Source: Mansonella perstans
Lineage: Eukaryota > Nematoda > Chromadorea > Rhabditida > Onchocercidae
Direction of reading: 5' to 3'
Length of the DNA stretch: 64,000 nt
NCBI GenBank assembly: GCA_037074765.1
Contig: JBAMDO010000043.1
Location: forward strand, 536,650-600,649
Both the position numbers and the translations under genes were made by a program. Each line of letters begins with the position of its first letter. Within the stretch, counting starts at the first letter, position 1. The notes under the pieces are model-generated. The model saw nothing but the letters and a program-made list of their open reading frames with translations. It was not told the origin of the DNA and searched no databases. Positions 11,538-24,558 of this stretch are shown here, in pieces.

Positions 11538-14500
11538 CTATCGATGTAAGACACACAGGTCAATGCATTTATGGAACTCAGTGAAACACATTAATTTATC
11601 ATATAAAGTAGTTGTGTGGATGAAATCTTTCACTAAAAAATACACCAAATCTGGTATCAATCATTAACCTCATCTTATGGCATCGTTGCCATACTGCTAA
11701 AATATTACTGGAGTGCTAGCAACCAATGTTACTAGTTAGTATGTTGTTGATTGTGCTACAATCGTTGTTTTGGAGGTTAGGGAAGAAATTATTGAATTAA
11801 GAATAGGTACATGCCATATTAGAATGGGTTGAAGTCTTGAACAAAAAAAGGATGCAGAGGTCGACAGGTCACTATAGTCATGTCTAGAACCCGGTTTTCT
11901 TTAACGTTTCTAGGTCACTGGTCAGACAAATACAATGAGAGACAAACAAAAGTAGTTTTGAACAGAATGGAGAAAGGGGTGAGAGTTCTCTCCTTTCTTC
12001 TTCAATATCGAATCTTGTTGAGAGGTCACTGTTCCAACCTTTCCAGTGTTCATCCTTCCTCCGCATCAATTCCTGTACATCAGGCACTGTTCAACCTACA
12101 TGCATTTGAGAACTATTTGTTCAGAACCTGAACACTATTCTACGCAATCTCATTCATAAATGATCTGCTGTGCTGACCTGATTTTTTGCGCTCCATGAAA
12201 CAGTATTACTGTTTGACAAGCTTTTAGTAATATGCAAAATGTTACATGAATTAACAATCTTACTGTAACTTTAATAAGTAGCTTAAACTTCCTTACCTTA
12301 TCTCACTTTTTGCATTTGCTAAGATTTTTTCTAGAACACTTCGGTGAATCAATGGATGTACGAAAAAAATTAGGTTCTATGCATCATAAATGTACCACGG
12401 AGATACTTCTAACGTTGTAATATGGTCTCTCTGCCAAAGTATTTTTCAAACAAGCTAAAAATCTATCACTTAAACTGAAGAACTAATCAGTTATAATATT
12501 TGCAGCATGTAAACAATTGACTAATAAGGTAAGTGTCAAAATAATACACTTGTTCAAGTTGATTGCTAGAAAGTTTCTCCATCCACAAGTAATCATTACC
12601 ATAAAAAAAAACCTTTCAAGTAGGAATGGAGTAGACTAAAGCTTGATAAAAAGATTCAACTAAAGCAGCAAAGATTTATATGGAATCAAAGATTACTGAA
12701 ACTCGTCCGAATTCTAAATCAGGCTTCTGTAAAAAAAAAGAACAAAACTTTTACCTTAGTTAATCATTTAATTGCAGTTACCGCTTATCACATAGTACTC
12801 TGAATCTAAACAACCGCCAACAAGCATGTAGCTTTTAAAATTTTTTCACAAGAGAAAATAGCTAAGCGAAAAAAAGACAGTTAGCCGATGGTTTTCGAAA
12901 TTCATCACAACTATTAATAAAAGGAATGAGTAACAGATAGAAGTTTTGGAATCGTTTGTATATTTCTTTTTAAAAAAAAAATTTGTGTATTTCTTGGCAA
13001 AGAATACAATCTAGATTTTTGTATTATTTGTTAATATATGTTTTCGTTATTTGATTTTTTTATTTTGATTTCATTCGATTTTGGATTTTGCAAGCCGCGC
13101 AGTTCCAAAAGTGATACGCAAAGAAACTGTAACTTATTAAGCTGTCATTTTAAGCTCATGAAGCCGAAATTTCTCATCGTTGTCTACTCCTGTTTATTGC
13201 TCGTAGTGTAAAAAGAATTTGAAATTTCCTGCAATATATGATGATAGATGAATATAGCGATGTATATTTGATTAAAATTATGCTTAATTTAATTTTTTTT
13301 TTTTTGTTCAAAGTTGATGCATTCTCACATTGTTTTTTTTTTTTTTTTTTTTTTTGCTAATGCTTTAAAATTTAACAATTTTCATCATATACTTTGTAGA
13401 TAAGTTATTATTTTGTCTTAAATTCTCCAATTTGTAAATCATATTTATTTATTCATATATTATAATTATAGCAATTGTATTTTGAGAGAATCAGCAATGA
13501 TTTCAGATATAAATTTATTGAAATATATTTCAATATTATCGGTCAAAAAAAAAAAAAAAAAAAAGAAAATCTTTAAGCAACATATACATTGATGTTATCA
13601 GCAGCTATCAGAGCTTATACACAGTGGTAGAATGTTCAAAGGAAAAGTTTCAAATTGCTCTTTTAGACTATTTGTATCCTCGTAGCATAACTTGCTAGGG
13701 CTATGCTGCTATGGACATAGCATGTATCGTTGATATTTTGTTGTTGATCGAGAAATAGAGCTAGTCGACCGAAATAGAGTATCTGTTGAAAACGACTAAA
13801 TGTTGTCTTAAGCCGATGATTATATGTGTGCAATATACCTGTTAGAGTGTATGGTGAGTTGTTGCTGGAAAAAATAGATATAACTTATGATATATCATTG
13901 ATGAATTCTTTTCTGATAGCTCATTGAAAAAGTTAAAAAAAAAAGCTAAATGATTAGCAACAAAAACAATTCAAAGTTTCCTTTGCAACAATCTTACATT
14001 TGATTTGCTTTCGTCTCAATTTTTCTATCTCAAATTTGGTTTGTAAACAAAAACTTAATGGTATTTTACGGCAGGCCGTATCACATGATGTATATTTGTT
14101 GATGTGGATTTTCTGTGTGTGCGTTTGGTAGCAAGGTGAAGTGTATGTGTGTGTGTGTGTGTGTGTATGTACGTATGTATGTATGTATGTATGTATGTGT
14201 GTGTGTGTGTGATAGGTGGTTGTTGTTGTGTTGTGAGGTTGTTGATGGATTGTTGTTGCAAGGATTCTGCAAGAGATACCTATGGATGTTTGTTGTGTTT
14301 GATGTGATAGATAAATAATGAGGAAATTGATAAGAGATAAGTAATAGATTAGAAAGATAGTGTTGTGATGTGATAATTTGGAGAATTTGAAGTGTCATTG
14401 CAATGGTATCATCTGATAATCGATTCAATTCATTGCTTTTGTTCAATTGAATTTAAATCCATTTCTTCATAGACTTAAAGCTTATACAGCTTTGTGTGTG

Positions 14501-15523
14501 TATATATGTTTGTATGTTTGAGAAAGAAGAAGAGAAGGAGGAATTGCTAACATTGTTATTACGGACATTTTAAAGTATACTGCTCTTTTAATCAAGATAT
14601 TTCTTTTTTTTTTTTTTTTCTCTTTCTATTTTTGGCACAATACATTTATTCTTCTCATAATTTACACGTTCAACTCCAATATTAACTGATATTTCAGAAA
14701 TAGTATTGTTTTTTTTTTTTTTTTTTTTTTTACTGTTATATTTTACGTAAAATTTGAAATAATTAGGTTTAAAATTACTGAATTGTGCGAGATAGCTTAT
14801 CAGTTTTACACTTAATTCATCCATTTAGGTAATGCATTACTTCTAATTATTTTGAACTTTGAACCTTTGAATTATAATTGCCAACATGATGTGCTCATTT
14901 AATTTTCTTAATCCTCTCATCTTCCCCACTTTTCCCATGTTCTTTCTCCCTTCTATATCTTAATGGATATGTCAATTATACTGTTGTTGCTTTTCGAAAC
15001 CTATATCAGTCCAAAAAGAGGCCATGGTAAACATATATGAAAATTTCTTTATGCTACGATTCTAATTTTCTGGTAAGATTTCTTGCACTACCAATTATTC
15101 AATGTGAATATGATCAATAGCTACTGCTAGATGCAATCATTTCTAGCAATTAAACTTGTTAGTTAAATGCAATTCAATTAATGGTATGTTATGAAAGCGT
15201 ACTGTTATTAATTATGTGAAATATGAAATGTTAGCAGCTTTATATACATTTCGAATTTCAAAGATTTATTTGTTCATGTAAAGCGAAGCTAAAACTAGTA
15301 GAAAAGGAATATATGCTCAAATCATATAGTTCGAATGTGATTTGTTCGGATTATCTTGTTATGATTTTGTGAATGCAATAGATCTATAGAATAGATTAAT
15401 TTAAACTGTTTTATTTTGCTTTTATTTACTTCATTATCGATTCCTGTGTATCTATATTCAGCTATGATTACATAATTGTTCGACATGCTACAGATTTATC
15501 TCTGTTAATAGGACAGACTTTCG
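11538..15523. other. Intergenic: zinc-finger upstream side and epsin promoter side
   Basis: No supported gene. Contents: a compositionally richer patch at 11860-12130 with open frames on both strands but no splice-consistent link to a gene; poly-T at 13331-13354, poly-A at 13546-13564 and T runs near 14607 and 14710; and the TG/TATG microsatellite at 14141-14210. The missing 5' exon of the zinc-finger gene and the epsin promoter should lie here. I cannot place either. Confidence 0.4.
14141..14210. repeat. Compound (TG)n / (TATG)n microsatellite
   Basis: About 70 bases of alternating TG, interrupted by TATG tetranucleotide copies at 14166-14197, then TG again. The repetitive CVCV and HTHT open frames across it are artefacts of the repeat. 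Confidence 0.95.
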
Positions 15524-18135
15524 ATGTCGATTTCAACCATTAGACGTCAAGTAAAAAATGTCGCATGCAATTTCTCGGACGCACAAGTCAAAGTTCGAGA
15601 AGCTACAAGGTAATGAAGTCATGAATTTTTTAATTTCAAAATTGCTTTAGAAAATAAAAGTATTTGGCTCAATTCGAATTTCTATTTTCTTATGTATAAA
15701 GAGACTGGAACTATGTTATCTTAATAATTTCATCATAGATCACTTTTTACATATGTAAAAGAGAATTTAATGAATAGTGTTATTTAAGAAATTGATTATC
15801 AGCAATGAGTTTTTGCGACAAAAATCATAAGGTTCATGAATTAGAACGATATCATGCAAACGAATTTCCGAATTTTATAAGATGAGGTGAAAATATAGAA
15901 ATATCCTCAAAATAAGTAATCGATAAATCTTAACCAAAACCAAAATAGAATTTATTTCAGAAAGGTGTTTGTATTTCAGCATGTATGTTTGTATTCAGCA
16001 TATATTCAGCATACATATTTATTATTTTGTCACTTCTAGCACTTTTTTTTTTTTTTAAAGCAGTCGTAATATTTCATGAAAGAATTGGTTTCTATAATAA
16101 TGATATTTTGCAGTAATGATCCTTGGGGACCTTCTACGGCGCTGATGTCGGAAATCGCAGATCTAACGCATAATCCAATGTCGTTTACTGAGATTATGTC
16201 GATGCTATGGAAGAGACTAAATGATCATGGGAAGAACTGGAGGCATGTGTATAAAAGTCTTGTTCTTTTGGATTATTTGATAAAGGTTAGATTTCCTTAG
16301 ATTGAATTATATTGTATTTGCTATTCAAATTATGGTAGGTAGATTGTTTATGAGTAAGTATTCAAAAATCTGATTCATATTTTGGTTTTCCTTAGATTTA
16401 CGTTTTATTTTTTGGATTCACTATTTTTTATTTTCAATTTCCATGAATTATTGCAACACGTCGATTTTAGTGTGGCAGTGAGAAGGTGGCTCAGCAATGT
16501 CGAGAAAATATCTACTCGATTGAAACGTTAAAAGATTTCCAGCATATTGAAGATAATAGAGATCAGGGTATGAATGTGCGGGAAAAAGCGAAACAGATGG
16601 TTAGCCTGCTGTATGACGAAGAACGACTAAAAAATGAACGAACAAAGTTCATAATGACTAGGAAGAAGTTCATGTCTGGTTCTGGTATTTCTTCAGATGG
16701 TTCCGTACGACATATGCGCAAAAACGATACTGGCCCTGCCTTTGGTAGATTTTGTCTTTTTCACGCTTCTATGAGTGAAATGTACCCTTTGCTTGGAAGT
16801 TTTGTACTACCATATTAATGTAACAAGTAAGTGAGATGTTGTCTCTGTGATTTCATCAATGTTTTTGAGAATCGGAATTGGAAGATGCACGACCGGCAAG
16901 TGCTGGTGAAGAAGAAATGCAGTTGCAGATTGCGCTTGTACTATCACGGGAAGAAAGCGAGAAGGAAGAGGAATTGAGAAAAAAGGACGACATTGGGTTA
17001 CAGGTATGCCACATGTACTTTGTTTTTGGCAGATTATAAGCGTTCGTTCCATAGGATTTTCCGTGCTGTGATAATATGATGAAAAAGAACATTTAGGTTA
17101 TATAATAAGAATAAATATGTCCTTTATCATGTACTGGAAATGGGCACCGATGTTAAATTCGGAGGAATTCAGATGGCATTAAATGAGAGTCGCCGTGAAA
17201 TCGAGCGGATGAATTCCATGGATGCTGTCGGTCAAAACACAGTGCCAAGTTCAACTCTTTCGCAAAGTGCGATCGATGACTTGCTGTCGCTAGGAGTGGG
17301 GCAACCTGTTGAACAGATAACTCAAAATCCATGGGGTGGACCAGTTGCTGATCCGTGGGCACCGGCTCCTGGTATTCCTCCTACAACAGTTGTTGGTTAG
17401 CATTGACAGTCATTTGCTTTTCCGAATGGAATGTGTTCTTTTGTAAATACACAAGGCTTTTTAACATTACTCGCAGATCCTCGAGGAAAAATAAGGCAAG
17501 AAAAGACCGAAGTTTTTGTTCAGACAAACCAAGAATTGTATTTTTAGGATTACCGCTTTACTCAAACATTCAAACGACCAATAATGATCCGTGGACATTA
17601 GCACCTCCAACAACTGGCGTAACGACAACTTCTATGGATCCATGGGCTACTGTGCCTTCCCTTACTGGCCAAAGTCCAGTTTCCATTACTGAAGAAAATA
17701 CTTCTAAACAAAGAAGCAGCACGAAAACGCCCGAGAGTTTTCTCGGTGAAAACTCATCCCTTGTAAATTTAGACAACCTACTTGGAACGACAAGTAACAA
17801 CACAAAACCAGGTTTTTCTTTTGCTTTTAGATCATGTAGGGCTAAACCCTGTAGCGATAAAACAGATAAACAAAATATGATCCTTAAACATACCTTATTA
17901 CTATGACACCTTCAAAGACCGTATTTCAGCCAGCAATCCATTTCTTTCTGGTACTGGCGCAGCGACACCAATAAACCCATTTATCGCTCAACAACGCCCA
18001 TCACCATCGCTTAATGAAATGATGAGTCAGAACCGTATACCACCAACAGGAAATCCAGTGCAAACAACTATGCAGTCACCACTGATGCCAATTGCAGCAT
18101 CGGCGTCAACACAATCTACCAATCCATTTTGCTAA
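15524..18135 (+). CDS. epn-1: Epsin (ENTH domain endocytic adaptor)
   Basis: Clathrin-coat adaptor that binds PtdIns(4,5)P2, bends plasma membrane and recruits ubiquitinated cargo. Exons: 15524-15609, 16114-16285, 16471-16744, 16870-17003, 17173-17395, 17548-17811, 17930-18135; 452 residues with all phases consistent. ENTH domain is about residues 10-145 (SNDPWGP, KNWRHVYKSLVLLDYL, ETLKDFQHIED, REKAKQMVSLL). Two ubiquitin-interacting motifs follow at about 190-208 (EEEMQLQIALVLS) and 219-236 (MALNESRREIE, completed by splicing). Next come NPW at 274-276 and DPW at 282, 310 and 327, the AP-2 adaptor-binding tripeptides; a possible clathrin box DDLLSLG; and NPF at 387, 400 and 449, the last at the extreme C terminus, for EH-domain partners. 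Length is a little short of mammalian epsins. A TAATAG|GACAG acceptor-like site lies just before the ATG and could take a spliced leader. The symbol follows the single worm epsin gene. Confidence 0.95.
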
Positions 18136-19246
18136 TTTGTTGCATGACTTGACCGTCCAGAAGGTCAGGTTTTTAGACGAATGCTACGAGGATTTTCATC
18201 ACGATATGCTTGCGCCTATGAATAATCTTATCGTTTGAATAGTCTTATCCGCTCTGTCATCCTCTCTTTTCTGTCAGTCGCACACTGTTTTTTTATTCTT
18301 GGCTCTTCGAAATATCTTGTATATAGGTGAAGATATTTCAGTCATTTGATATTATTTTCTTTCCAGTAAGGAACAGAAACAAATCGTGGATAGTCAATTT
18401 CATTTGGTCTCGAGATATCAAAGCTGCTCTGATTTCATAATTCTAAAAGATGGCATGAACGCTCTCCGGTCATTATTCTTTAATCCAGTCTTTCATCCGA
18501 ATGATCCTCTGCCCCTGCAAACTTCATTCATCAGGAAATAGGAGAAAAATTGAATATTTACATGTCGTATCCAGTGATTTGCTTTTGTGATAACAAGACA
18601 TAATTTGTAGTCATTTCATCTCCAGTATTTCATGGATACTTTTTTCTGAAATCTTTACTATTGTCAGCTAAATATGGTAAATTTGAAGCTATGCGCCGTT
18701 TATTTGGTAACGTAAATCCTGGTTTTACTTCCTTTTTAGAATCACTCCAACTCGGGTGCCCAGTACACCGAGTCGAAAAGTTACTTGTAGATGTCTCTGA
18801 CTGATTTGAATAAAAGTGGTAATCCAAACTGCTTGCCTAACACAATATAGGGATTAGTCGCAGTTCTTTTGATCGGATTCTAAGTATTACTTGACAATAC
18901 ACGTATTGTACCTCATATGGATGTTTTGGTTATAGCAAGGACGACTAACTGGTCTACAGATATTCGAATCCTTGACTTCCAAAGGCGGTGAATCATATCT
19001 TCTGAACACGGTTTTAATATCTCTTTCCTAGAAACAGTTTTGTCGAAATTGACCGATACACCTTGCGATTACTTTTATAATTCGAAGAAAAACAGGTATA
19101 GCAAAAGATTTATGGTGAGATGTTGAACATCAGAAAAAGTAAGAATCAAACTGCTACAGAGTGCCAACAGCACAAGTAGCGGAGCTGCGTATGTTAATAT
19201 CATTAACATTATACATTATCCGAGTTCGACTGATGTATCAAACGCA
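18136..19246. other. Convergent 3' region between epsin and the RUN/PH gene
   Basis: No supported exon. It must contain both 3' UTRs. A canonical AATAAA on the plus strand is at 18809-18814, about 670 bases past the epsin stop; whether it is used is unknown. Open frames here are short and lack splice support. Confidence 0.4.
18809..18814 (+). terminator. Candidate poly(A) signal for epsin
   Basis: AATAAA hexamer on the plus strand in the 3' flank of epsin. Position is plausible but distant from the stop codon, and A/T-rich DNA yields such hexamers by chance. Confidence 0.25.
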
Positions 19247-19285
19247 TTATCCGAGTTCGATTGATGTATCAAACGCATTATCCGA
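19215..19285. repeat. 31-base tandem duplication spanning a stop codon
   Basis: Unit 19215-19245 is repeated at 19246-19276 with one mismatch, followed by a 9-base partial copy. It overlaps the last codons of the RUN/PH gene; since 31 is not a multiple of three, the second copy is read in a new frame and supplies the stop codon at 19249-19247. Confidence 0.9.
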
Positions 19286-22200
19286 TAGGACATCATCGAA
19301 GTGGAAAGCATCATTAAGGCGTGACATTGAATTCAGAATTGCGGACAGTCGGGATGAGCCACCTTCTTCTGTATTAATTTGCTTTACCTATAACCATTAT
19401 ATTCAGAATTAGCTATAAATAACAGAAAATAAATAATAGTAGGAGAAATCACCCCAAGCTGGTTTAGCTGTTTCAACAGACGATCAACTTCATCCGGTGA
19501 TCTCATGAACAACCATTCCAACTTTTCTTCATTTTTAATTACACAAGCCGAGCGCTCAGCAGCAAATACTCCCGTTGCCTGCGACATGTGTGCTATGTCA
19601 ATGCGCGCCAGCAATCGGATGAATCCATCAGTTATACAGTTCAACCCCTCTTGTGCTATTAAAATACTTTTTTCACACAAGCACACTATGCAGGCTGCTG
19701 GCTCGTCATCCATGTCCTGCAAAAAAAAAAAGAAAAAAAAATAAGGAATCCATCAAACTTTCATTGTATATTTAATTACTTTACTCCAATTTTTTCCCAT
19801 CTTATTAGTACCACTAATTCAGTGGAATGCTGCAAACTGCAAAATTAAATGCAATACAAAGGTACGAGTATAGCCAACTTCCATTCAAAGTATATAAATA
19901 AAGCAACATACCGTGGATGTGATTGCAAGAGTTATAAGCGATATCCATTTGTGCATATCAGCACCGCTCTGACATATGAACCGAATTCTGCTACTTTTAA
20001 GAACTATTTCGAACATATGTGGTGAACAATCATCACCTTTAAGTTCTGTTACATCCGTAACCGAATCTCTAAAAAGAAAATCTCCTTGCAAAGCGTTATT
20101 TCATTCCTTATATTTAATATAAATCCAATTATTCTAGAAATACCTGATGGATATAACGCGTTCACCGAATTTGCACGTAGAGTCAGAAAACTGATAAAGT
20201 TTTTTATTTTGTAAGTGGAAGTAGCTTTGTTGAAAATCGCTTGAGCCAAGCAGCCATGAAACACCACTTCCAACTTCTTTATGATACAAAAAACCACTGT
20301 GTTGATAAATCCCTCCATTCATGCTATGTAATTTCGTTTGTCTCCATTGTGCAAGATAATATCCATAAAGAACTGGTGCATCCTGTAAACTGTGAAACAT
20401 TGAGAATCTATATGATATAAAGTAACACTCTCTCACTATTGTCAGTTCCTACACAGAAATATTAAACTGATTCAGAATCACGAAATTACTGCAATCTCTT
20501 GCAAGTTAAAAATTTTACCTTCTGCAATTCCTTGGACATGAAATGAATAAGATGTTGTGGAGTAGAATTAGGGTAGATTTTTAATTTGATTTTATCGGAC
20601 CGAAAATTTGATACATAATTCTCATATGCATAATTCAGAGCATCCAAAATGGCGATGCCAAGTTGTTTACAAGCAGCACATATTTCCACGACTGATAAAA
20701 ATTTGTCAACTTCACCTTCACACACGTTGTAATCTTTTTCAGCATGCAGATACATCACTTGCCAGTCTGGACCAACCTGAAAACTCTCATCAAAATATTC
20801 CAGACTGAAGCTGTTAAAATAGAACAATTATTTCCAGCTATTAATCTAGAATATAACTTACATGTACACTGTTGATATACCGAAGTGGCAGGTACGCACG
20901 TGTGACATATGACTTTTTGGATATTACATAACTTTCCGCAGATAACAAATAAACCGCTTGATTAGAGAGAGCGAATAATCGTCTTTCAATTTCTCCTGTG
21001 CCGAAATGTGAATACACCTTTGAAAAGTACATATAGTAAGTAATAATTTAGTATACGTTTTGCATGTTAGAGATTTGTAATTGATCAACACAGAACACCC
21101 GACCAAACAAAAAATTATTTGCAATAAATGCATTTTCTTTATTTCTGCTTAGAATTCTTGAGGATAAAATAAAAATAGTAAATACCTGAAACAGACGCAT
21201 AAACCTTTCGGCGTCGTGCTTGAAAACATTTATGCTAAGGCCAATCATTTCACCCATATCCAACCTTGAAGACCATATCTCAACTGTTAAACAAATAAGC
21301 AGTAAATGAACAAACACCACAGCAATATTTTGCAATTTGAATCCGAAACTACTAAAATTCCTCGAAACAAGGCTCTCAGATATTTTGATAGCTTTCATTA
21401 TTCAATGAAAAAATGAAATAAAGAAAATATACCTCATTTCGCCACATGGAAGATCGACTAACGTTGTCATCGCTGATGCCCTCTGTTCATAGTCATTATA
21501 ATGAACATCTTCTACGGACAATTTTGCCTTTGATAAGCTTGTTTTCAGAGCTATGTCGAAAGGGTTCACCGAAACAGCAGCACTACCGATCTAAACTTAT
21601 ACCATAACACAGCGGTAAATCTGCGATATTATAAACCAAGAACCACTAAACATGAGAATTCATGACATGTCTTTCCGAAAAGCAGGTAAAATTTGTAAGA
21701 ACGAAAAAGTATTGAAATTAACTAAGGCAGGAATGAGTTCATATGAATTAAATACTTAAGCTACTATTGTCATGAGTTTCCACTGTAGGCTCTTGCTATG
21801 CCTGCCATTCAACCGCTTCAGTGACAGAAAAAGTACTGCGCTAGATTTTCAGACAGTTCTGGTTTCACCGTAATGCCTACTGGAAAATCAAGACAGAAAG
21901 TTGTGGACAAGAAGATGCAGCGTGACATGATTTCAATGGTGCATGGAGTTCAAAATAGCAGCTGTAATTTGAAAGTATAAATGATTTAGAATATTTCTTC
22001 GAAATGCATTCATATATGTTTATAAAAAAAAAGTACACAAAGAGCTTTTAAAAACTTTCTGTGTTGACAGGAATGGATAACTTTCTTGCTGCAGGCTAAA
22101 TTTTTGAAAAGCAACCACATAAAAATATGGTACATAAACCACTTGCAGAGATCCAAAAAATATCTAAAAAGAAATTACATCCGGCTTTTTCTGTTCATAA

Positions 22201-24144
22201 TTAAGGGCATGTCCCTTTTCATCTACAGCATTTTTCACTGCTTCATCTGGAAGACCATGGACAACATCTGATGAATCGCTCTTTTGACGTCTCAGCAGTT
22301 CACCGAAAATCTGATCCTAAACATTTCCATTTTAAAAACATTCAGAAAGAACTTCTTTAACACATCCATAGAACAACACGACATAACACAAACATAACTG
22401 TTATCAAATTAAAATAGTCTTTAATTAAAGAGATCATTAACCGAGTCCTTTTCTGGTGCAGTGATATTTTTATCAAATGCTGTAGTATGAGTTTCCACGA
22501 AATCTGCCGGTAGTGATATATCAAGCAATAATGGCGAAGCATCTTGAAAATGTGTTGAAAATTCTGTTTGAGATCCTTGGCGAATTGCTGGTTGACTCCG
22601 TTTTTCGTGTAAATATCTGCATAAAGTATCCAAATTGTCATTTGACGTTGAAGGTCGCTGATCACCATGTGAGAAACGCATTACTGCTATTGGAATATCG
22701 CTATGTTTTTCAAAAGGTTTCTGAAAAGATAAACAGAAAAGTATGTTCAAATTACAAGATACTAACAATAAGTTTTGCTCTGTAAAAAAGGTTACATGCA
22801 TATTTCGAATCTAACGAACATCAGAACTAGATGTTTGTGGCAGACGTTCTACAGTGAAAATGTGAAAATACTAAAACCTTTCAGTGAAATGAAGTACGAG
22901 GAAAAAAAATTTTTACAATAAGACTATTAGTTTCCTTCTTCATTCACTTGGTAAATGTAATGAGATAATCAGAATGAACAAAACAAACCAAAAATTTGAA
23001 TTGTACTTCAGAAAAATCCATCATTTTCTGTATAATGCGAGAAAGCAAAGGTTGGCTTGTCATTGGAGCTTCCTTGTGGTAGAACTTTCGAACAGTTTTT
23101 AAATCTTGTTGAAAAGACTGAAAATGCGTGTTCTCTAAAGACGTTTAAAGATAGATAACACTAAAAGATTACGATATAAATAAGAGGAAAATCAGTCATC
23201 AGAATGTAAAAAAATCGACAATATGAGCACTCAACCGTTCAGTCCGATCACGATGCCTCATCGTTGTACAGGACTGGAAAGAGTCAGGCATACATACCTA
23301 GAACAAGGAATACATACCCCAAAAAGCTCTAACTGTTGTGTGTAGGTCAGCAAAAATAAAGCAATTCAAACCGATATTGCTTAATGAAATTTTGTAAACC
23401 ATATGATTTTACACAGCTGCCTTTCTGATTCTTCTTCAGATGACAAAAACACTATTAGGAAATGTATCACCACCAATACTAATTAATCTCATTGAATTCA
23501 GTGATATTTGTAGCACATAAGTTATTAAAAGAATATATATACTTAGGAACCTGAAGGTGGTACAGTAATGTTTGTTTATTGAGAACATCCTTAAGCCATG
23601 CAACCGATAGTTGTCGCGTTGAAGTGATGCGCCATTCCCGTTTTAGATAGTCGATTTCATTGCGTGACATGAACTCTTTTACAAATATCCAATATAATCG
23701 ATTACCTCTGTTAAACCTAAGTAAAATAAGTAATTGCAAGAAAGCACTACTTTCATAGTAATTTAGTAGCAATAATAAAATTCTACTAATCTCAACTTAT
23801 CAATACAATCCGTCCGTATCCTTATCAATATCAATACTATCAATTTTTTTACGGAATTTCTATCTATGCCATTTAAGCTATGAAACAATAAAACTACCTT
23901 ATAAGTAATAGACATACCCATAAGAGAGGAAAAAATCGAAAATTGTTATAAGATTTCGTGCAGAAACAGAATTTGAATCAAGCGGTGAACATCGACCAAT
24001 TAATAAATGTCGTTTCCATTCGATCACTGCATCCGTGATAGCATGTATAACAGAAACTTCGATATGATGATGAGATGATAGTGTAACTTCTGTATATCTT
24101 CCTTCTCCATCTTTGAATCTTTCCAATGGTGCTATCGTTATCAT
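19247..24144 (-). CDS. RUN and PH domain protein, PLEKHM2/SKIP-like
   Basis: Likely Arl8-linked adaptor that couples lysosomes to kinesin, by analogy with PLEKHM2 (SKIP). Exons: 23918-24144, 23551-23716, 23007-23117, 22442-22720, 22179-22316, 21433-21590, 21186-21264, 20862-21017, 20519-20776, 20144-20382, 19912-20068, 19453-19716, 19247-19387; 790 residues, all phases consistent. RUN domain spans about residues 20-150 (VIHAITDAVIEWKRHLL, NRLYWIFVKEFM, RQLSVAWLKDVLN). A polar linker (about 170-380) follows, then a predicted beta-rich block (FALSNQAVYLLS, YLPLRYINSVHVGPDW) and a PH domain at about 555-655 (HSGFLYHKEVG ... MFEIVLKSSRIRFICQ, HKWISLITLA). A conserved-looking tail of about 130 residues ends in the 31-base duplication. 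Human PLEKHM2 is longer, mainly in the linker. Start ATG 24144 lies six bases below a tandem repeat; an in-frame stop precedes it. RUN and PH calls are firm; the PLEKHM2 orthology is inference. Confidence 0.85.
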
Positions 24145-24150
24145 TCTCCT

Positions 24151-24558
24151 ACTCAAAACTAATCATTTCACACGTATATGTGCATTACAGTTTATACGTG
24201 CTACCTGAAAAAATTGCTCAGCAGTTCGAATTACTCAAAATTAATCATTTCACACGTATATGTGCATTACAGTTTATACGTGCTACCTGAAAAAATTGCT
24301 CAGCAGTTCGAATTACTCAAAATTAATCATTTCACACGTATATGTGCATTACAGTTTATATGTGCTACCTGAAAAAATTGCTCAGCAGTTCGAATTACTC
24401 AAAATTAATCATTTCACACGTATATATGCATTACAGTTTACACGTGCTACCTGAAAAAATTGCTCAGCAGTTCGAATTACTCAAAATTAATCATTTCACA
24501 CGTATATATGCATTACAGTTTACACGTGCTATCTGAAAAAATTGCTCAGCAGTTCGAA
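24151..24558. repeat. 82-base tandem repeat, five copies, beside a start codon
   Basis: Units begin at 24151, 24233, 24315, 24397 and 24479 and differ at only a few bases, so the expansion is recent. On the minus strand each unit carries a T-run followed by CAG (AG at 24206-24205, then every 82 bases), a worm-type 3' splice site; the nearest is about 60 bases before the ATG of the RUN/PH gene. Open frames read through the array on the plus strand (24178-24648) are repeat artefacts. Confidence 0.97.

Noticed and set aside
14055..14446. Frames rich in His-Thr or Cys-Val repeats
   Set aside because: They are translations of the TG/TATG microsatellite.
20776..20815. Extending the RUN/PH exon upstream to an AACAG acceptor
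   Set aside because: That acceptor is out of phase with the previous exon; TTTTCAG at 20777 joins in phase 0 and restores a smooth INSVHVGPDW reading.
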